From Syntrophaceae bacterium UBA6112 (GTDB lineage Bacteria; Desulfobacterota; Syntrophia; Syntrophales; UBA5619): a DNA stretch of 49,617 nt. Under the pieces are notes generated by a model. The model made no database searches and was not told the DNA's origin. It saw only the letters and a list, made by a program, of their open reading frames with translations. The stretch spans positions 1 to 49,617 of the forward strand of contig DIWG01000001.1 of the NCBI GenBank assembly GCA_002423465.1, written 5' to 3'. Below are positions 17,467 through 25,179 of the stretch, one piece after another (position 1 is the stretch's first letter; the number at the start of each line of letters is the position of its first letter). The translations under genes were made by a program, and so were the position numbers.

Positions 17467-18213
17467 GTGAAAGTGGACGAAGCCAAATGTGTGGGATGCG
17501 GACGTTGCGTTTCCTATTGCACCATGGGAGCCATCGGATTCGTGAAGGACCCGTACGGCCGCGTCTGCGCTGATGTCAACCAGGATGAATGCGTGGACTG
17601 CGGCGTCTGTTTTCGCGCGGATATCTGCACCGGCAAGGCTCTTTTCGAGCCTGCCCCGGTCTGGCCCCGGTCGGTGCGCGGCACGTTCAGCAATCCCCTG
17701 ATCGAACACAAGGAAACGAGGGTCCCCGGCCGCGGGACCGAGGAGATGAAGACGAACGATGTGACGGGCCGGTTCAAAACCGGCGAGGCGGGGATGGCGA
17801 TCGAAATGGGCCGTCCGGGCACGGGCGCTTTCTTCAGGGACATCGAGAAGGTGGCCATGGCCATCGCTTCGTTGGGGGAGATCCATTTCGAGCCGAAGAA
17901 CCCCATCACGACCCTCATGGTCGACCAGAACAGCGGGAAGATGAACCCGGAACTCATGAATGAAAAGGTGCTGTCGGCCATCATCGAGATGACCGTTCCC
18001 CTCGAGCGCGTGCAGGAAATCATTGGGGCTGTGAAAGAGGTGACCAGGGAAATTTCCACCGTATGCAGCTTCGATCTGACGTGCAAGGTGCATCCCGGCG
18101 ACGAAACGCCGGCCTTCGACCTGGCCGGAGAGGCGGGCGTGGCGTCGACGCCGAACGGAAAGACCAACGTGGGTCTCGGCAGGCCGTTCTTTGTTGAGGA
18201 GGCGACGCGATGA
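17467..18213 (+). CDS. ferredoxin-fusion protein of unknown function
   Basis: The 248-residue product opens (GTG start after AAAGGGG) with two Fe-S motifs: CVGCGRCVSYC (Cys 8, 11, 14, 18) and CVDCGVCFRADIC (Cys 42, 45, 48, 54), the second with an enlarged last gap. A C-terminal domain of about 160 residues (90-248) follows that I cannot name; it contains KTNDVTGRFKTGEAG and EMGRPGTGAFFRDIEKVAMA. It has no membrane segment. Its stop overlaps the ATG of the next gene by four bases, so the two are translationally coupled and likely act together, just upstream of the CooF/CODH-like genes. An electron-transfer or substrate-binding role is inferred from context only. Confidence 0.75.
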   Translation: MKVDEAKCVGCGRCVSYCTMGAIGFVKDPYGRVCADVNQDECVDCGVCFRADICTGKALFEPAPVWPRSVRGTFSNPLIEHKETRVPGRGTEEMKTNDVTGRFKTGEAGMAIEMGRPGTGAFFRDIEKVAMAIASLGEIHFEPKNPITTLMVDQNSGKMNPELMNEKVLSAIIEMTVPLERVQEIIGAVKEVTREISTVCSFDLTCKVHPGDETPAFDLAGEAGVASTPNGKTNVGLGRPFFVEEATR

Positions 18214-18851
18214 GCCATACCCTGCACCGGAGGGGAACCCTGGAGAGCCTGAAGAACGACTATGTTGTCTTCGCCATGTCGGCCAAGGGGGTCAATGAGG
18301 TGGCGTCGAGCGCCAAGATGAAGCGCTTCCTGGAGATCGTAAACCGGTTCGGGCCGGTCAACCTCGGCGATATGAGGACGGGAAACCGTTACATCACGAC
18401 CGAACAGGAGATCGTCGACAAGACCCGGGACACGTCCATCGTCCACGGGGTGTTCGACAACCGGGAATCCCTGATCCAGGCGCTCAAGGCGCTCAAGGAC
18501 GAAGACATGGGCATTTCGGTCATCGTGTCGGGGCTTCTGGGGGATGTGCGGGAGTGCTGCCGGGAGGCGGGACTCAAAAGGCATACCTGCGAAACGTCCC
18601 TCGGGATCTGGGGGAAGACGGAACGGCTGCCTGACGAGGACATTCTTCGCTTCACGACCATGTGCGGCCACGGGCAGGTTCCCTTCAACCTGATCAAGAA
18701 GATGATCGCCGAGGTCAAGGAGGGCAGGCTGACCGTCAGGGAGGCCGCCGAAGAAATGGCGAAGCCTTGCCAGTGCGGGGTATTCAACCCCAAACGGGCG
18801 GAGGCGATGCTGGAGGAGATCCTCTGCCTCTGGGGGATACGGGTCGCCTAA
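18210..18851 (+). CDS. Cys-rich cytoplasmic protein of unknown function
   Basis: Not recognised. The 213 residues contain seven cysteines: CC at 116-117, then 127, 152 (in MCGHGQVPF), 187 and 189 (CQCG), and 206. The arrangement could bind a cluster or zinc. The N-terminal half is a mixed alpha/beta domain with no motif I can place; the C-terminal part (about 155-205) is helical and charged. There is no signal or membrane segment. Translation is coupled to the preceding ferredoxin fusion (ATGA overlap), and the CooF-like gene starts 22 bases later. Treat as a possible accessory subunit of the short CODH system; this is inference from order alone. Confidence 0.7.
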   Translation: MSHTLHRRGTLESLKNDYVVFAMSAKGVNEVASSAKMKRFLEIVNRFGPVNLGDMRTGNRYITTEQEIVDKTRDTSIVHGVFDNRESLIQALKALKDEDMGISVIVSGLLGDVRECCREAGLKRHTCETSLGIWGKTERLPDEDILRFTTMCGHGQVPFNLIKKMIAEVKEGRLTVREAAEEMAKPCQCGVFNPKRAEAMLEEILCLWGIRVA

Positions 18852-18873
18852 GGTCGAAATCCGGGGGAATGAG

Positions 18874-19428
18874 ATGAAACGAGTGTGGGTGGATCGGGAC
18901 AAATGTCTGGGCTGCAAGACCTGTGAGTTGCAGTGCGCCGTCGAGCGGAATTCCGCGAGCAAGCGGCTGGCCCTGGCAGTCCATGAGGACCCGAAGCCGG
19001 CGGCGCGGGTCGGCGTGTTCGGCCCGACGGGGTCGAGCTTTCCGCTCCAGTGCCGTCATTGCCAGGACGCCCTGTGTCTTATGGCCTGCCCGTCGGGGGC
19101 CATGCAGCGCGACCCGGAACAGGGGACGACGTTTGTGGACCAGGACAAATGCCGGGGCTGCTGGATGTGCGTCATGGCCTGCCCCTTCGGCGCGGTGATT
19201 CCACAGACGAGATTCAAGACGGCGATGAAGTGCGACGCCTGCATGAACATGGAAGAGCCCGCCTGCGTCGCCTCCTGTCCGACCGGCGCCCTGGTCTACG
19301 GCGAGGAGGAGGCGTACGTGAAGGTGCTGGCGGCGAAGCGGGGAAGGATCGCCGCGTACGTCTCGTCCATTCCGGGTTCCCCGCAGGCCCAGGCAATGGG
19401 TTTGGATTTTTCGAGGGAGGGGAAGTAA
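18874..19428 (+). CDS. CooF-like polyferredoxin
   Basis: The 184-residue protein is a four-cluster ferredoxin of the CooF/HycB/DmsB type. Cys motifs run CLGCKTCELQC (residues 11-21), CRHCQDALCLMAC (about 60-72), CRGCWMCVMAC and CDACMNMEEPACVASC, the normal pairing for four [4Fe-4S] centres. Such proteins carry electrons between a catalytic subunit and a redox partner at or near the membrane. It lies immediately before the CODH-like gene (4-base gap) and two genes before an FAD/NAD oxidoreductase, an order known for CODH-linked electron transfer. A GGGGGAATGAG stretch precedes the ATG. Confidence 0.85.
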   Translation: MKRVWVDRDKCLGCKTCELQCAVERNSASKRLALAVHEDPKPAARVGVFGPTGSSFPLQCRHCQDALCLMACPSGAMQRDPEQGTTFVDQDKCRGCWMCVMACPFGAVIPQTRFKTAMKCDACMNMEEPACVASCPTGALVYGEEEAYVKVLAAKRGRIAAYVSSIPGSPQAQAMGLDFSREGK

Positions 19429-19432
19429 GGCA

Positions 19433-20881
19433 ATGAAGGAAATCCGGAAAAAGTCGCTGGATGCGGCGACGAATGAACTGCTGATCAGCGCCTACAAATC
19501 CAAAACGGACGTGATCTGGGACCGGGCGGAAGCGGCCCAGCCGCAATGCGGTTTCGGACGCCTGAGCATCTGCTGTGCGGACTGCTCCGAAGGCCCCTGC
19601 CGGGTGAATCCGTTCGCCGTTGTTCCCGAGCTTTCGGTGTGCGGTCGCACCCGGGAAGAGCTGGTCTCCCATCGCCTGCTCCAGCGCGTAACGGACGGCG
19701 CTTTGGCGCTGGCGGGCCTTGCCCGTGAATTCGGCGCCGGTGTCGGGAGCCCTGTTGCCGAGGTCCTTTACATGACCTGCGACGGCATGCTCGCTCCCGC
19801 CGATGGTGCGGCGCGGATGACTCAGGTGGGTGATGCCGCGGCGGAACTTCTCCTGGCGATCAGGGAGGCCAAGGAGAGGGCCTGCGGCAAAGCGGTCCCC
19901 GGCGTCGTCGCAACCAACATGGGCGCCCTGAGGGAGGACGCGGCGAATGTGGTCCTCATGGGCCATGTGGCGCCGCAGATCCTGGAGGCCTTCCGCAAAG
20001 CGGCGTCCCGGGCTGGTGTCCCCTTCAACCTGGCCGCTGTATGCGGAGCGGAGGCAGGCGCCGGGCTTGCGGTGCTGACGAATTACGATTCCCAGGAGTT
20101 GCCCCTCCTGACCGGGGCCGTGGATTTGCTCGTTACGGGCCCGCAGTGCGTCATGCCGGCAACGGTGGCGCTGGCCAAGGCCCGCGGCATAGCCGTCATG
20201 GCCGCCTCGTCGCTGGCGGGGGAGAGTAAAATCTCCGAGGCCCTTGGGATCGCAGCCAAAGCCTTCGAGGGGCGCCGCGGAAAAGGTATTCGGATTCCCG
20301 CGGCGGAAGAACAGCTCTACACAGGATATACGACGGAAAACTGCAAGCCGCTGCTCGCGGCGCTGAAGGATGCATCGGCCCGGGGAATGATCAAGGGCAT
20401 CGTGTATCTGGGAGGCTGCGGCACCGTCGCCCAGACCCAGGATGCCGAGATGGTGCAGACGGCGAAGGGGCTCCTGGCCGAAGGGTATCTCGTCGCAACG
20501 GCCGGTTGCGCCGGCGCCGCCCTGGCCAGGGCCGGCATGTGCCGTCCGGAATATGCGGCCCGCGAGGGACTCAAAGCCATCGCGGAGCTCGGCGCTCCGG
20601 CCGTCCTGCATCTCGGGGCCTGCCATGACGCCGGCGAGTTCCTGGTCATGGCCGGGAAGGCGCGGGAGCTTGGCATCCCCGTCTTTGCCGTCCTTGCGGA
20701 GATCGGCCGCAACAAGATCTGGTCGACGGCTGTCGCCTTTGCGGCAAAGGGGATCAGAACCTATGTCGATGCAGGCGAGGCCGGGAGCCTGCCGGAGATG
20801 AAGCCGGTGGGAGAATTGCTGACCCTGGGCGAACTGGAGAAATTCTTAGCGAAATCGACGAGAGTCGCTGCCGCGAATTAA
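19433..20881 (+). CDS. short CooS-like Ni-carbon monoxide dehydrogenase homologue
   Basis: The 482-residue product aligns by eye with anaerobic CODH catalytic subunits (normally about 630-640). N-terminal Cys 39, 47, 48, 51, 56 and 70 match the D- and B-cluster positions of Carboxydothermus CODH-II exactly. Candidate C-cluster ligands are His178 (LMGHVAP), Cys204 (AVCGAE), Cys239 (GPQCVMP), Cys329 (GGCGTVAQTQD), Cys359 (TAGCAG) and Cys397 (GACHDAG), and Lys428 matches the catalytic Lys563. About 80 residues of the helical domain after Cys70 are gone, with the His relay (His93, 96, 99, 102), and shorter losses follow. The reaction is therefore open: CO oxidation, CO2 reduction or another two-electron chemistry. 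CooF-like and FAD/NAD partner genes flank it. Confidence 0.8.
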   Translation: MKEIRKKSLDAATNELLISAYKSKTDVIWDRAEAAQPQCGFGRLSICCADCSEGPCRVNPFAVVPELSVCGRTREELVSHRLLQRVTDGALALAGLAREFGAGVGSPVAEVLYMTCDGMLAPADGAARMTQVGDAAAELLLAIREAKERACGKAVPGVVATNMGALREDAANVVLMGHVAPQILEAFRKAASRAGVPFNLAAVCGAEAGAGLAVLTNYDSQELPLLTGAVDLLVTGPQCVMPATVALAKARGIAVMAASSLAGESKISEALGIAAKAFEGRRGKGIRIPAAEEQLYTGYTTENCKPLLAALKDASARGMIKGIVYLGGCGTVAQTQDAEMVQTAKGLLAEGYLVATAGCAGAALARAGMCRPEYAAREGLKAIAELGAPAVLHLGACHDAGEFLVMAGKARELGIPVFAVLAEIGRNKIWSTAVAFAAKGIRTYVDAGEAGSLPEMKPVGELLTLGELEKFLAKSTRVAAAN

Positions 20882-20897
20882 CGCGGGGAGCCTGTAT

Positions 20898-22112
20898 ATG
20901 TACATTGTCATTGGCCAGGGGATAGCGGGTGCAACCGCCGCCGAGACGCTGCGGAAACTGGACCCTCAGACCCCGGTGGCCGTCGTCACCGACGAGAGCG
21001 ATTACCTGTACAGCCGCATTGATCTGCCCGATGTCATTGCCGGGAAGTTTACGCCCGCGGCCTCCGCGCTCCGCACCGCCGACGACTTCGCCAAGGCCGG
21101 GATCGAGTGTTTCATGGGGGATGCGGCCGCTGCACTCGTCCGGGAAGAAAAGGTCGTGGTGCTCACTTCGGGGAAACGGCTTTCCTATGATAAATTGCTG
21201 CTGGCCACGGGATCGCTGCCGGTTTTGCCGCCCGTCCCGGGGACCGGCGCCCCAGGTGTGTACAGCCTGTGGACCCTCAAACAGGCCGGGGAAATGGCCG
21301 CTGCCGCGGATGCGGCCCGGAACGCCGTTGTCGTGGGCGCCGGGCTGATCGGCCTGAAGACGGCCCTGGCGTTGAAAAAACGCGGCCTGAACGTGACGGT
21401 TGTCGAGAAGCTGCCCCGGTTGCTGCCCCGCCGGCTCGACGAAGAAGCCTCCGACATGCTGGCTGAATTCGTGCGGGAAAAGGGCGTCGGGATCCTGGTC
21501 GGCACGGGCGTCGACGCCATCGTCACGGATCGCGGGGCGGTCAGCGGCGTGAACGCGGGCGGGCGGATCCTTCCCGCCGACCTGGTCGTCATGGCCGTCG
21601 GCGTCAAACCGAACATGGAACTGGCCGTCGCCGCGGGGATTGAGACGGGGCGGGGGATCACCGTGGACGAATTCCAGGGGACCTCCGATCCGGATGTCTA
21701 TGCGGCGGGCGATGCGGCGGAAACGGTGGATCCCCTCACAGGCGACCGGACGATCCCCGCCATCTGGCCCGTGGCCGTGGCGCAGGGACGAATCGCCGCC
21801 TCCGGCATGGCTGGGGGCAGGGCGACCTATGACGGCATGGTGGCCATGAATGCCGTGGAAATCGGCGGCATGCCCCTGGTGTCGATCGGCGATATTGAAG
21901 GCCGGACGGGGGATGAAGTCCTGGCGGCGCGGAGGAACGGCGCCTACCGGAAAGTCTTGATCCGCGACGGGAAGATCCGGGGCGTCCTCTTTTTGGGGGA
22001 CATCCGGCAGGCGGGCGTCATCGGAAGATTGATCTCCCGCCGTGTGGAAACCGCGGAGGTTGAAAGACTGATATCTCCCTATTTCAGCTATGCGGATCTA
22101 ATCGCCGTATAG
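20898..22112 (+). CDS. FAD-dependent NAD(P) oxidoreductase (CODH-linked type)
   Basis: The 404-residue product is a two-dinucleotide-domain flavoprotein: FAD loop IGQGIAGATAAETL at 4-17, the LLLATGS link near 101, the NAD loop VVGAGLIGLKTALAL near 147-161, the VYAAGDAAE FAD segment near 270, and a C-terminal dimer domain. It belongs with rubredoxin/ferredoxin reductases and the NirB-N group. Flavoproteins of this kind sit beside cooF and cooS in several anaerobes, where they are thought to pass electrons to or from NAD(P). GGGGAG precedes the ATG, 16 bases after the CODH-like stop. Confidence 0.85.
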   Translation: MYIVIGQGIAGATAAETLRKLDPQTPVAVVTDESDYLYSRIDLPDVIAGKFTPAASALRTADDFAKAGIECFMGDAAAALVREEKVVVLTSGKRLSYDKLLLATGSLPVLPPVPGTGAPGVYSLWTLKQAGEMAAAADAARNAVVVGAGLIGLKTALALKKRGLNVTVVEKLPRLLPRRLDEEASDMLAEFVREKGVGILVGTGVDAIVTDRGAVSGVNAGGRILPADLVVMAVGVKPNMELAVAAGIETGRGITVDEFQGTSDPDVYAAGDAAETVDPLTGDRTIPAIWPVAVAQGRIAASGMAGGRATYDGMVAMNAVEIGGMPLVSIGDIEGRTGDEVLAARRNGAYRKVLIRDGKIRGVLFLGDIRQAGVIGRLISRRVETAEVERLISPYFSYADLIAV

Positions 22113-22114
22113 AA

Positions 22115-22252
22115 GAGACGAGAGAATCCGTCTTCCGGACGCGCTTGCGAAGGCGGGCATGATCCTGAGGGTCTTCAAGCGGGAAAAGAATTCGGGCCTG
22201 GGCGACCAGCCCTGGACCGAGTGGAAGAAACGATTCATTATGGAGGAAAACC
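22115..22252 (+). other. 140-base gap with possible gene remnant
   Basis: One frame across this gap stays open and reads like coding sequence (...RLPDALAKAGMILRVF, then SGLGDQPWTEWKKRF) but has no start of its own near a ribosome site and runs out inside the next gene. It may be the tail of a lost gene. It ends with the GGAGG ribosome site of the aminotransferase gene. Confidence 0.25.
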
Positions 22253-23419
22253 ATGTCATATCCAAGCGGACGTCATTTTTTACAGATTCCGGGGCCGACG
22301 AATGTCCCTGAGCAGGTACTCCGGGCGATGGCCAAACCGACGATCGATCACCGGGGACCGGAATTCAAGGCCCTGGCCCTCGAGGTCCTCGAAGGGGTCA
22401 AGCCGGTATTCAAAACGAAGGGTCCCGTGATGATCTTCGCATCGTCGGGCACGGGGGCGTGGGAAGCGGGGCTGGTCAACACCCTCTCTCCCGGCGATAA
22501 GGTTCTGATGTTCGAGACGGGCCATTTTGCGACCCTCTGGAAGAACATGGCCGTCCGCCTGGGGTTGGAGGTCGATTTCGTCCCCGGCGACTGGCGTCAC
22601 GGCGCCGATCCCACCGTGGTCGAGGCCAAACTGGCCGCGGACCGGGAGCACCGGATCAAATCGGTGAACATTGTCCACAACGAGACCTCGACCGGCGTGA
22701 CGAGCCGGATTGACGAAATCCGCAAGGCGATCGACCGGACCGGCCATCCGGCGCTCTTTATGGTCGATACGATCTCCTCCCTCGGCTCCATCGACTACCG
22801 CCATGACGAATGGGGGGTGGATGTCACGGTGGGCTGCTCCCAGAAGGGGTTGATGCTTCCCCCGGGACTCGGCTTCAACGCGATCAGCGAAAAGGCCCTG
22901 GCCGCGGCAAAGACCGCCCGGCTTCCGAAGTCCTACTGGTCGTGGGATGAGCAGTTGGCTTCCAACAAGGGCGGCTTCTTCCCCAGTTCCCCAGCCACCA
23001 ATCTGCTCTACGGCCTGCGGGAATCCCTTCACTTGCTGATGGAAGAGGGGCTCGAAAACGTCTTCGCGCGCCATATCCGCCATGGGGAAGCGACCCGCCG
23101 CGCGGTCCGGACCTGGGGGGTGGAGATTCTCTGCCTCAATCCGGAGGAGTACAGCCCGGTCCTGACGACCGTCGTGATGCCAGGGGAGAAGGGGGCCGAT
23201 GCCTACCGGGCGGCGGTGCTGGAAAAATTTAACATGTCCCTGGGGAGCGGTCTGGGGATCCTCAAAGACCGGGTGTTCCGGATCGGCCATCTGGGAGACT
23301 TCAACGACCTGACGCTCATCGGAACCCTCGGCGGCGTGGAGATGGGGTTTGCCGTGGCGGGTGTGCCCTATAAACAGGGCGGAGTCATGGCGGCGATGGA
23401 TTATCTTGCCGCCCATTGA
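22253..23419 (+). CDS. class V aminotransferase, serine/alanine-glyoxylate type
   Basis: The 388-residue protein is a PLP-dependent class V aminotransferase of the serine-glyoxylate / alanine-glyoxylate group: PGPTNVPEQVL at 13-23, SSGTGAWEA at 64-72, NETSTGV near 143-149, and the PLP lysine at 198 in GCSQKGLMLPPGL. It would move an amino group between serine, alanine or aspartate and a 2-oxoacid such as glyoxylate, in the cytoplasm. GGAGGA precedes the ATG. Its place between the CODH module and the TTT transporter suggests an amino- or oxo-acid step in the same pathway. Confidence 0.87.
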   Translation: MSYPSGRHFLQIPGPTNVPEQVLRAMAKPTIDHRGPEFKALALEVLEGVKPVFKTKGPVMIFASSGTGAWEAGLVNTLSPGDKVLMFETGHFATLWKNMAVRLGLEVDFVPGDWRHGADPTVVEAKLAADREHRIKSVNIVHNETSTGVTSRIDEIRKAIDRTGHPALFMVDTISSLGSIDYRHDEWGVDVTVGCSQKGLMLPPGLGFNAISEKALAAAKTARLPKSYWSWDEQLASNKGGFFPSSPATNLLYGLRESLHLLMEEGLENVFARHIRHGEATRRAVRTWGVEILCLNPEEYSPVLTTVVMPGEKGADAYRAAVLEKFNMSLGSGLGILKDRVFRIGHLGDFNDLTLIGTLGGVEMGFAVAGVPYKQGGVMAAMDYLAAH

Positions 23420-23543
23420 ACAACCATGTTATGAATGAATGTGTCAGCAAGCGGCACGGCAGACCCTCCCTATCGAAGGGATGTTCTGTGGAATTAGGCA
23501 ACAAAATAAAGAGGATTTCAACAAAAAAGAAAGGGGATTGTTT

Positions 23544-24530
23544 ATGAAGAAGAATCGGATGTTCATTGTTTCATTGGCGGTGATGTTGGTTCTGGTTTTC
23601 GCCGCTTCCGGCTGGACGGCGGCGGCGCCCAAGCCGAAGGGATACCCGGAGAGGCCCATCGAAGTTGTCTGCCAGTACGGCGCGGGCGGCGGCAGCGACA
23701 TCTTTGTCCGGAGTCTTTTCAACGCGGCGCGCAAGGACATCGGCGTGACCGTCAACGTGACGAACATGACCGGCGCGGCGGGGGTGAAGGCCTCCAACTA
23801 CGTCCTCGGCCAGCCGGCCGACGGCTACACCATCTACAACTTCAGCCCCGAACAGCTCATCAACACCGTCATGGGGCGCGAGGACTACAGATTATTCACC
23901 CCGCTGGTCAACGTGCAGCAGGATGAAAGCATCTTCTATGTTCGGGGAGAGAGCCAGTTCAAGACGATTCAGGAAGTGGTCGCCTACGCCAAGGCGAACC
24001 CCGGCAAGCTCCAGTTTACGGGAACGACGCCGCAGAGCCCCGACGAGATCATCATCATGCAGTTCGCCAAGAAGGCAGGGATCAAGATCAAGTACATCCC
24101 CTTCGACAAGGCCCCCGAATCCCATGCGGCGGTCCTGGGCGGCCATCTCGACATCCTGCATGAGGAGCCGGGCGTCATCATGTCCCTGATCGAGGCCAAG
24201 AAGCTCCGCCCGTTGGTCGCCTTCACCGAGAAGCGTCTGCCCCCCTGGCCGGACGTCCCGACCGCCAAGGAAATCGGCTACGACATTACCATGGGCCGCT
24301 GGCGCGGTCTTGCGATGAAGAAGGGCACGCCTCCCGAGATCGTCAACTGGCTGGCCTCCGTTCTGGAGAAGGCCTCGAAGGATCCGTCCTACACGACGAT
24401 CGCCAAGAAGTCCCTCCTGGACCTCCGTCCGGGCTGGTTGGGGCCGGCGGAGTACGGCAAATTCTGGGAGTCGGAGTACAAGGTCTACAAAGAGATCCTG
24501 GACGATTTGGGCTACACGAAGAAAAAATAA
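23544..24530 (+). CDS. tctC: TTT solute-binding protein
   Basis: The start at 23544 (after AAAGGGG) gives 328 residues with a signal peptide (about 1-27, ending ASGWTAAA) and the TctC/Bug fold: YPERPIEVVCQYGAGGGSD, then VTNMTGAAGVKASNYV, and a late GRWRGLAMKKGTP segment. It captures a carboxylate in the periplasm and delivers it to TctAB. The open frame from 23439 is 5' leader. The ligand cannot be told from sequence; Bug proteins vary widely and bind mono-, di- and tricarboxylates. The order tctC-tctB-tctA ends the operon. Confidence 0.88.
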   Translation: MKKNRMFIVSLAVMLVLVFAASGWTAAAPKPKGYPERPIEVVCQYGAGGGSDIFVRSLFNAARKDIGVTVNVTNMTGAAGVKASNYVLGQPADGYTIYNFSPEQLINTVMGREDYRLFTPLVNVQQDESIFYVRGESQFKTIQEVVAYAKANPGKLQFTGTTPQSPDEIIIMQFAKKAGIKIKYIPFDKAPESHAAVLGGHLDILHEEPGVIMSLIEAKKLRPLVAFTEKRLPPWPDVPTAKEIGYDITMGRWRGLAMKKGTPPEIVNWLASVLEKASKDPSYTTIAKKSLLDLRPGWLGPAEYGKFWESEYKVYKEILDDLGYTKKK

Positions 24531-24665
24531 TCCTCGGGTCTGAGAACAACGCCGGGCATGGATTGAGATATCGTCAGCGCTTACCCGTGCCCGGCCTTTT
24601 CAGTCGCCTTGTTGAGAGTGAGCGATCACCAATGCAACGAGGTTCGGAAGCAAAGGAGTAGAGCC

Positions 24666-25163
24666 GTGCTGAAAGGTGAATTGATATTCGGTCTCCTGAT
24701 TCTCGCGGGTTCCCTGTTGCTGTTCTGGGTGACGGGGAGCTTTCAGAAGCAAACCGCTCTTCAGGGCGCCCAAATGGGTCCTTCCTTCTGGCCCCGATTT
24801 CTCCTGGGGGGCCTCATCCTGCTGAGCGGGATCATTTCCGTGGGTGTGATCCGCAGAATCATGAAGGAAAAGGCGTGGGGCGAGTCGCTCATGACGATGG
24901 ACCCGGGAAAGGTCCGGTTTTTTGCAGCGATCGGCCTGAGCATCGCGTATTTGGTTCTGTTGCCGGTTCTGGGATTCATTGCAATCACCCCGGTGTTCAT
25001 GATTGCCTTCATGCTGCTGCTGGGGGAGAAGAGCAAGGGATGGATCATCGGCGTTTCGATTGCGATGACGGCGATTATTGTCGTTTTGTTCACGAAGGCC
25101 ATGTATGTTCCCCTCCCCAGGGGCGTATGGCTGTTCCGCGAATTCAGCCTGCTGTTCTATTGA
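24666..25163 (+). CDS. tctB: TTT small membrane subunit
   Basis: From the GTG at 24666, preceded by AAAGGAG, the protein is 165 residues with four hydrophobic segments (about 4-22, 38-58, 78-100 and 115-140), as in the four-helix TctB subunit. Upstream codons to 24609 lack family features. TctB joins TctA in the inner membrane; its exact role is unclear. The coding region ends 16 bases before tctA. Confidence 0.82.
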   Translation: MLKGELIFGLLILAGSLLLFWVTGSFQKQTALQGAQMGPSFWPRFLLGGLILLSGIISVGVIRRIMKEKAWGESLMTMDPGKVRFFAAIGLSIAYLVLLPVLGFIAITPVFMIAFMLLLGEKSKGWIIGVSIAMTAIIVVLFTKAMYVPLPRGVWLFREFSLLFY

Positions 25164-25179
25164 TGGGAGGGAATGGGGA

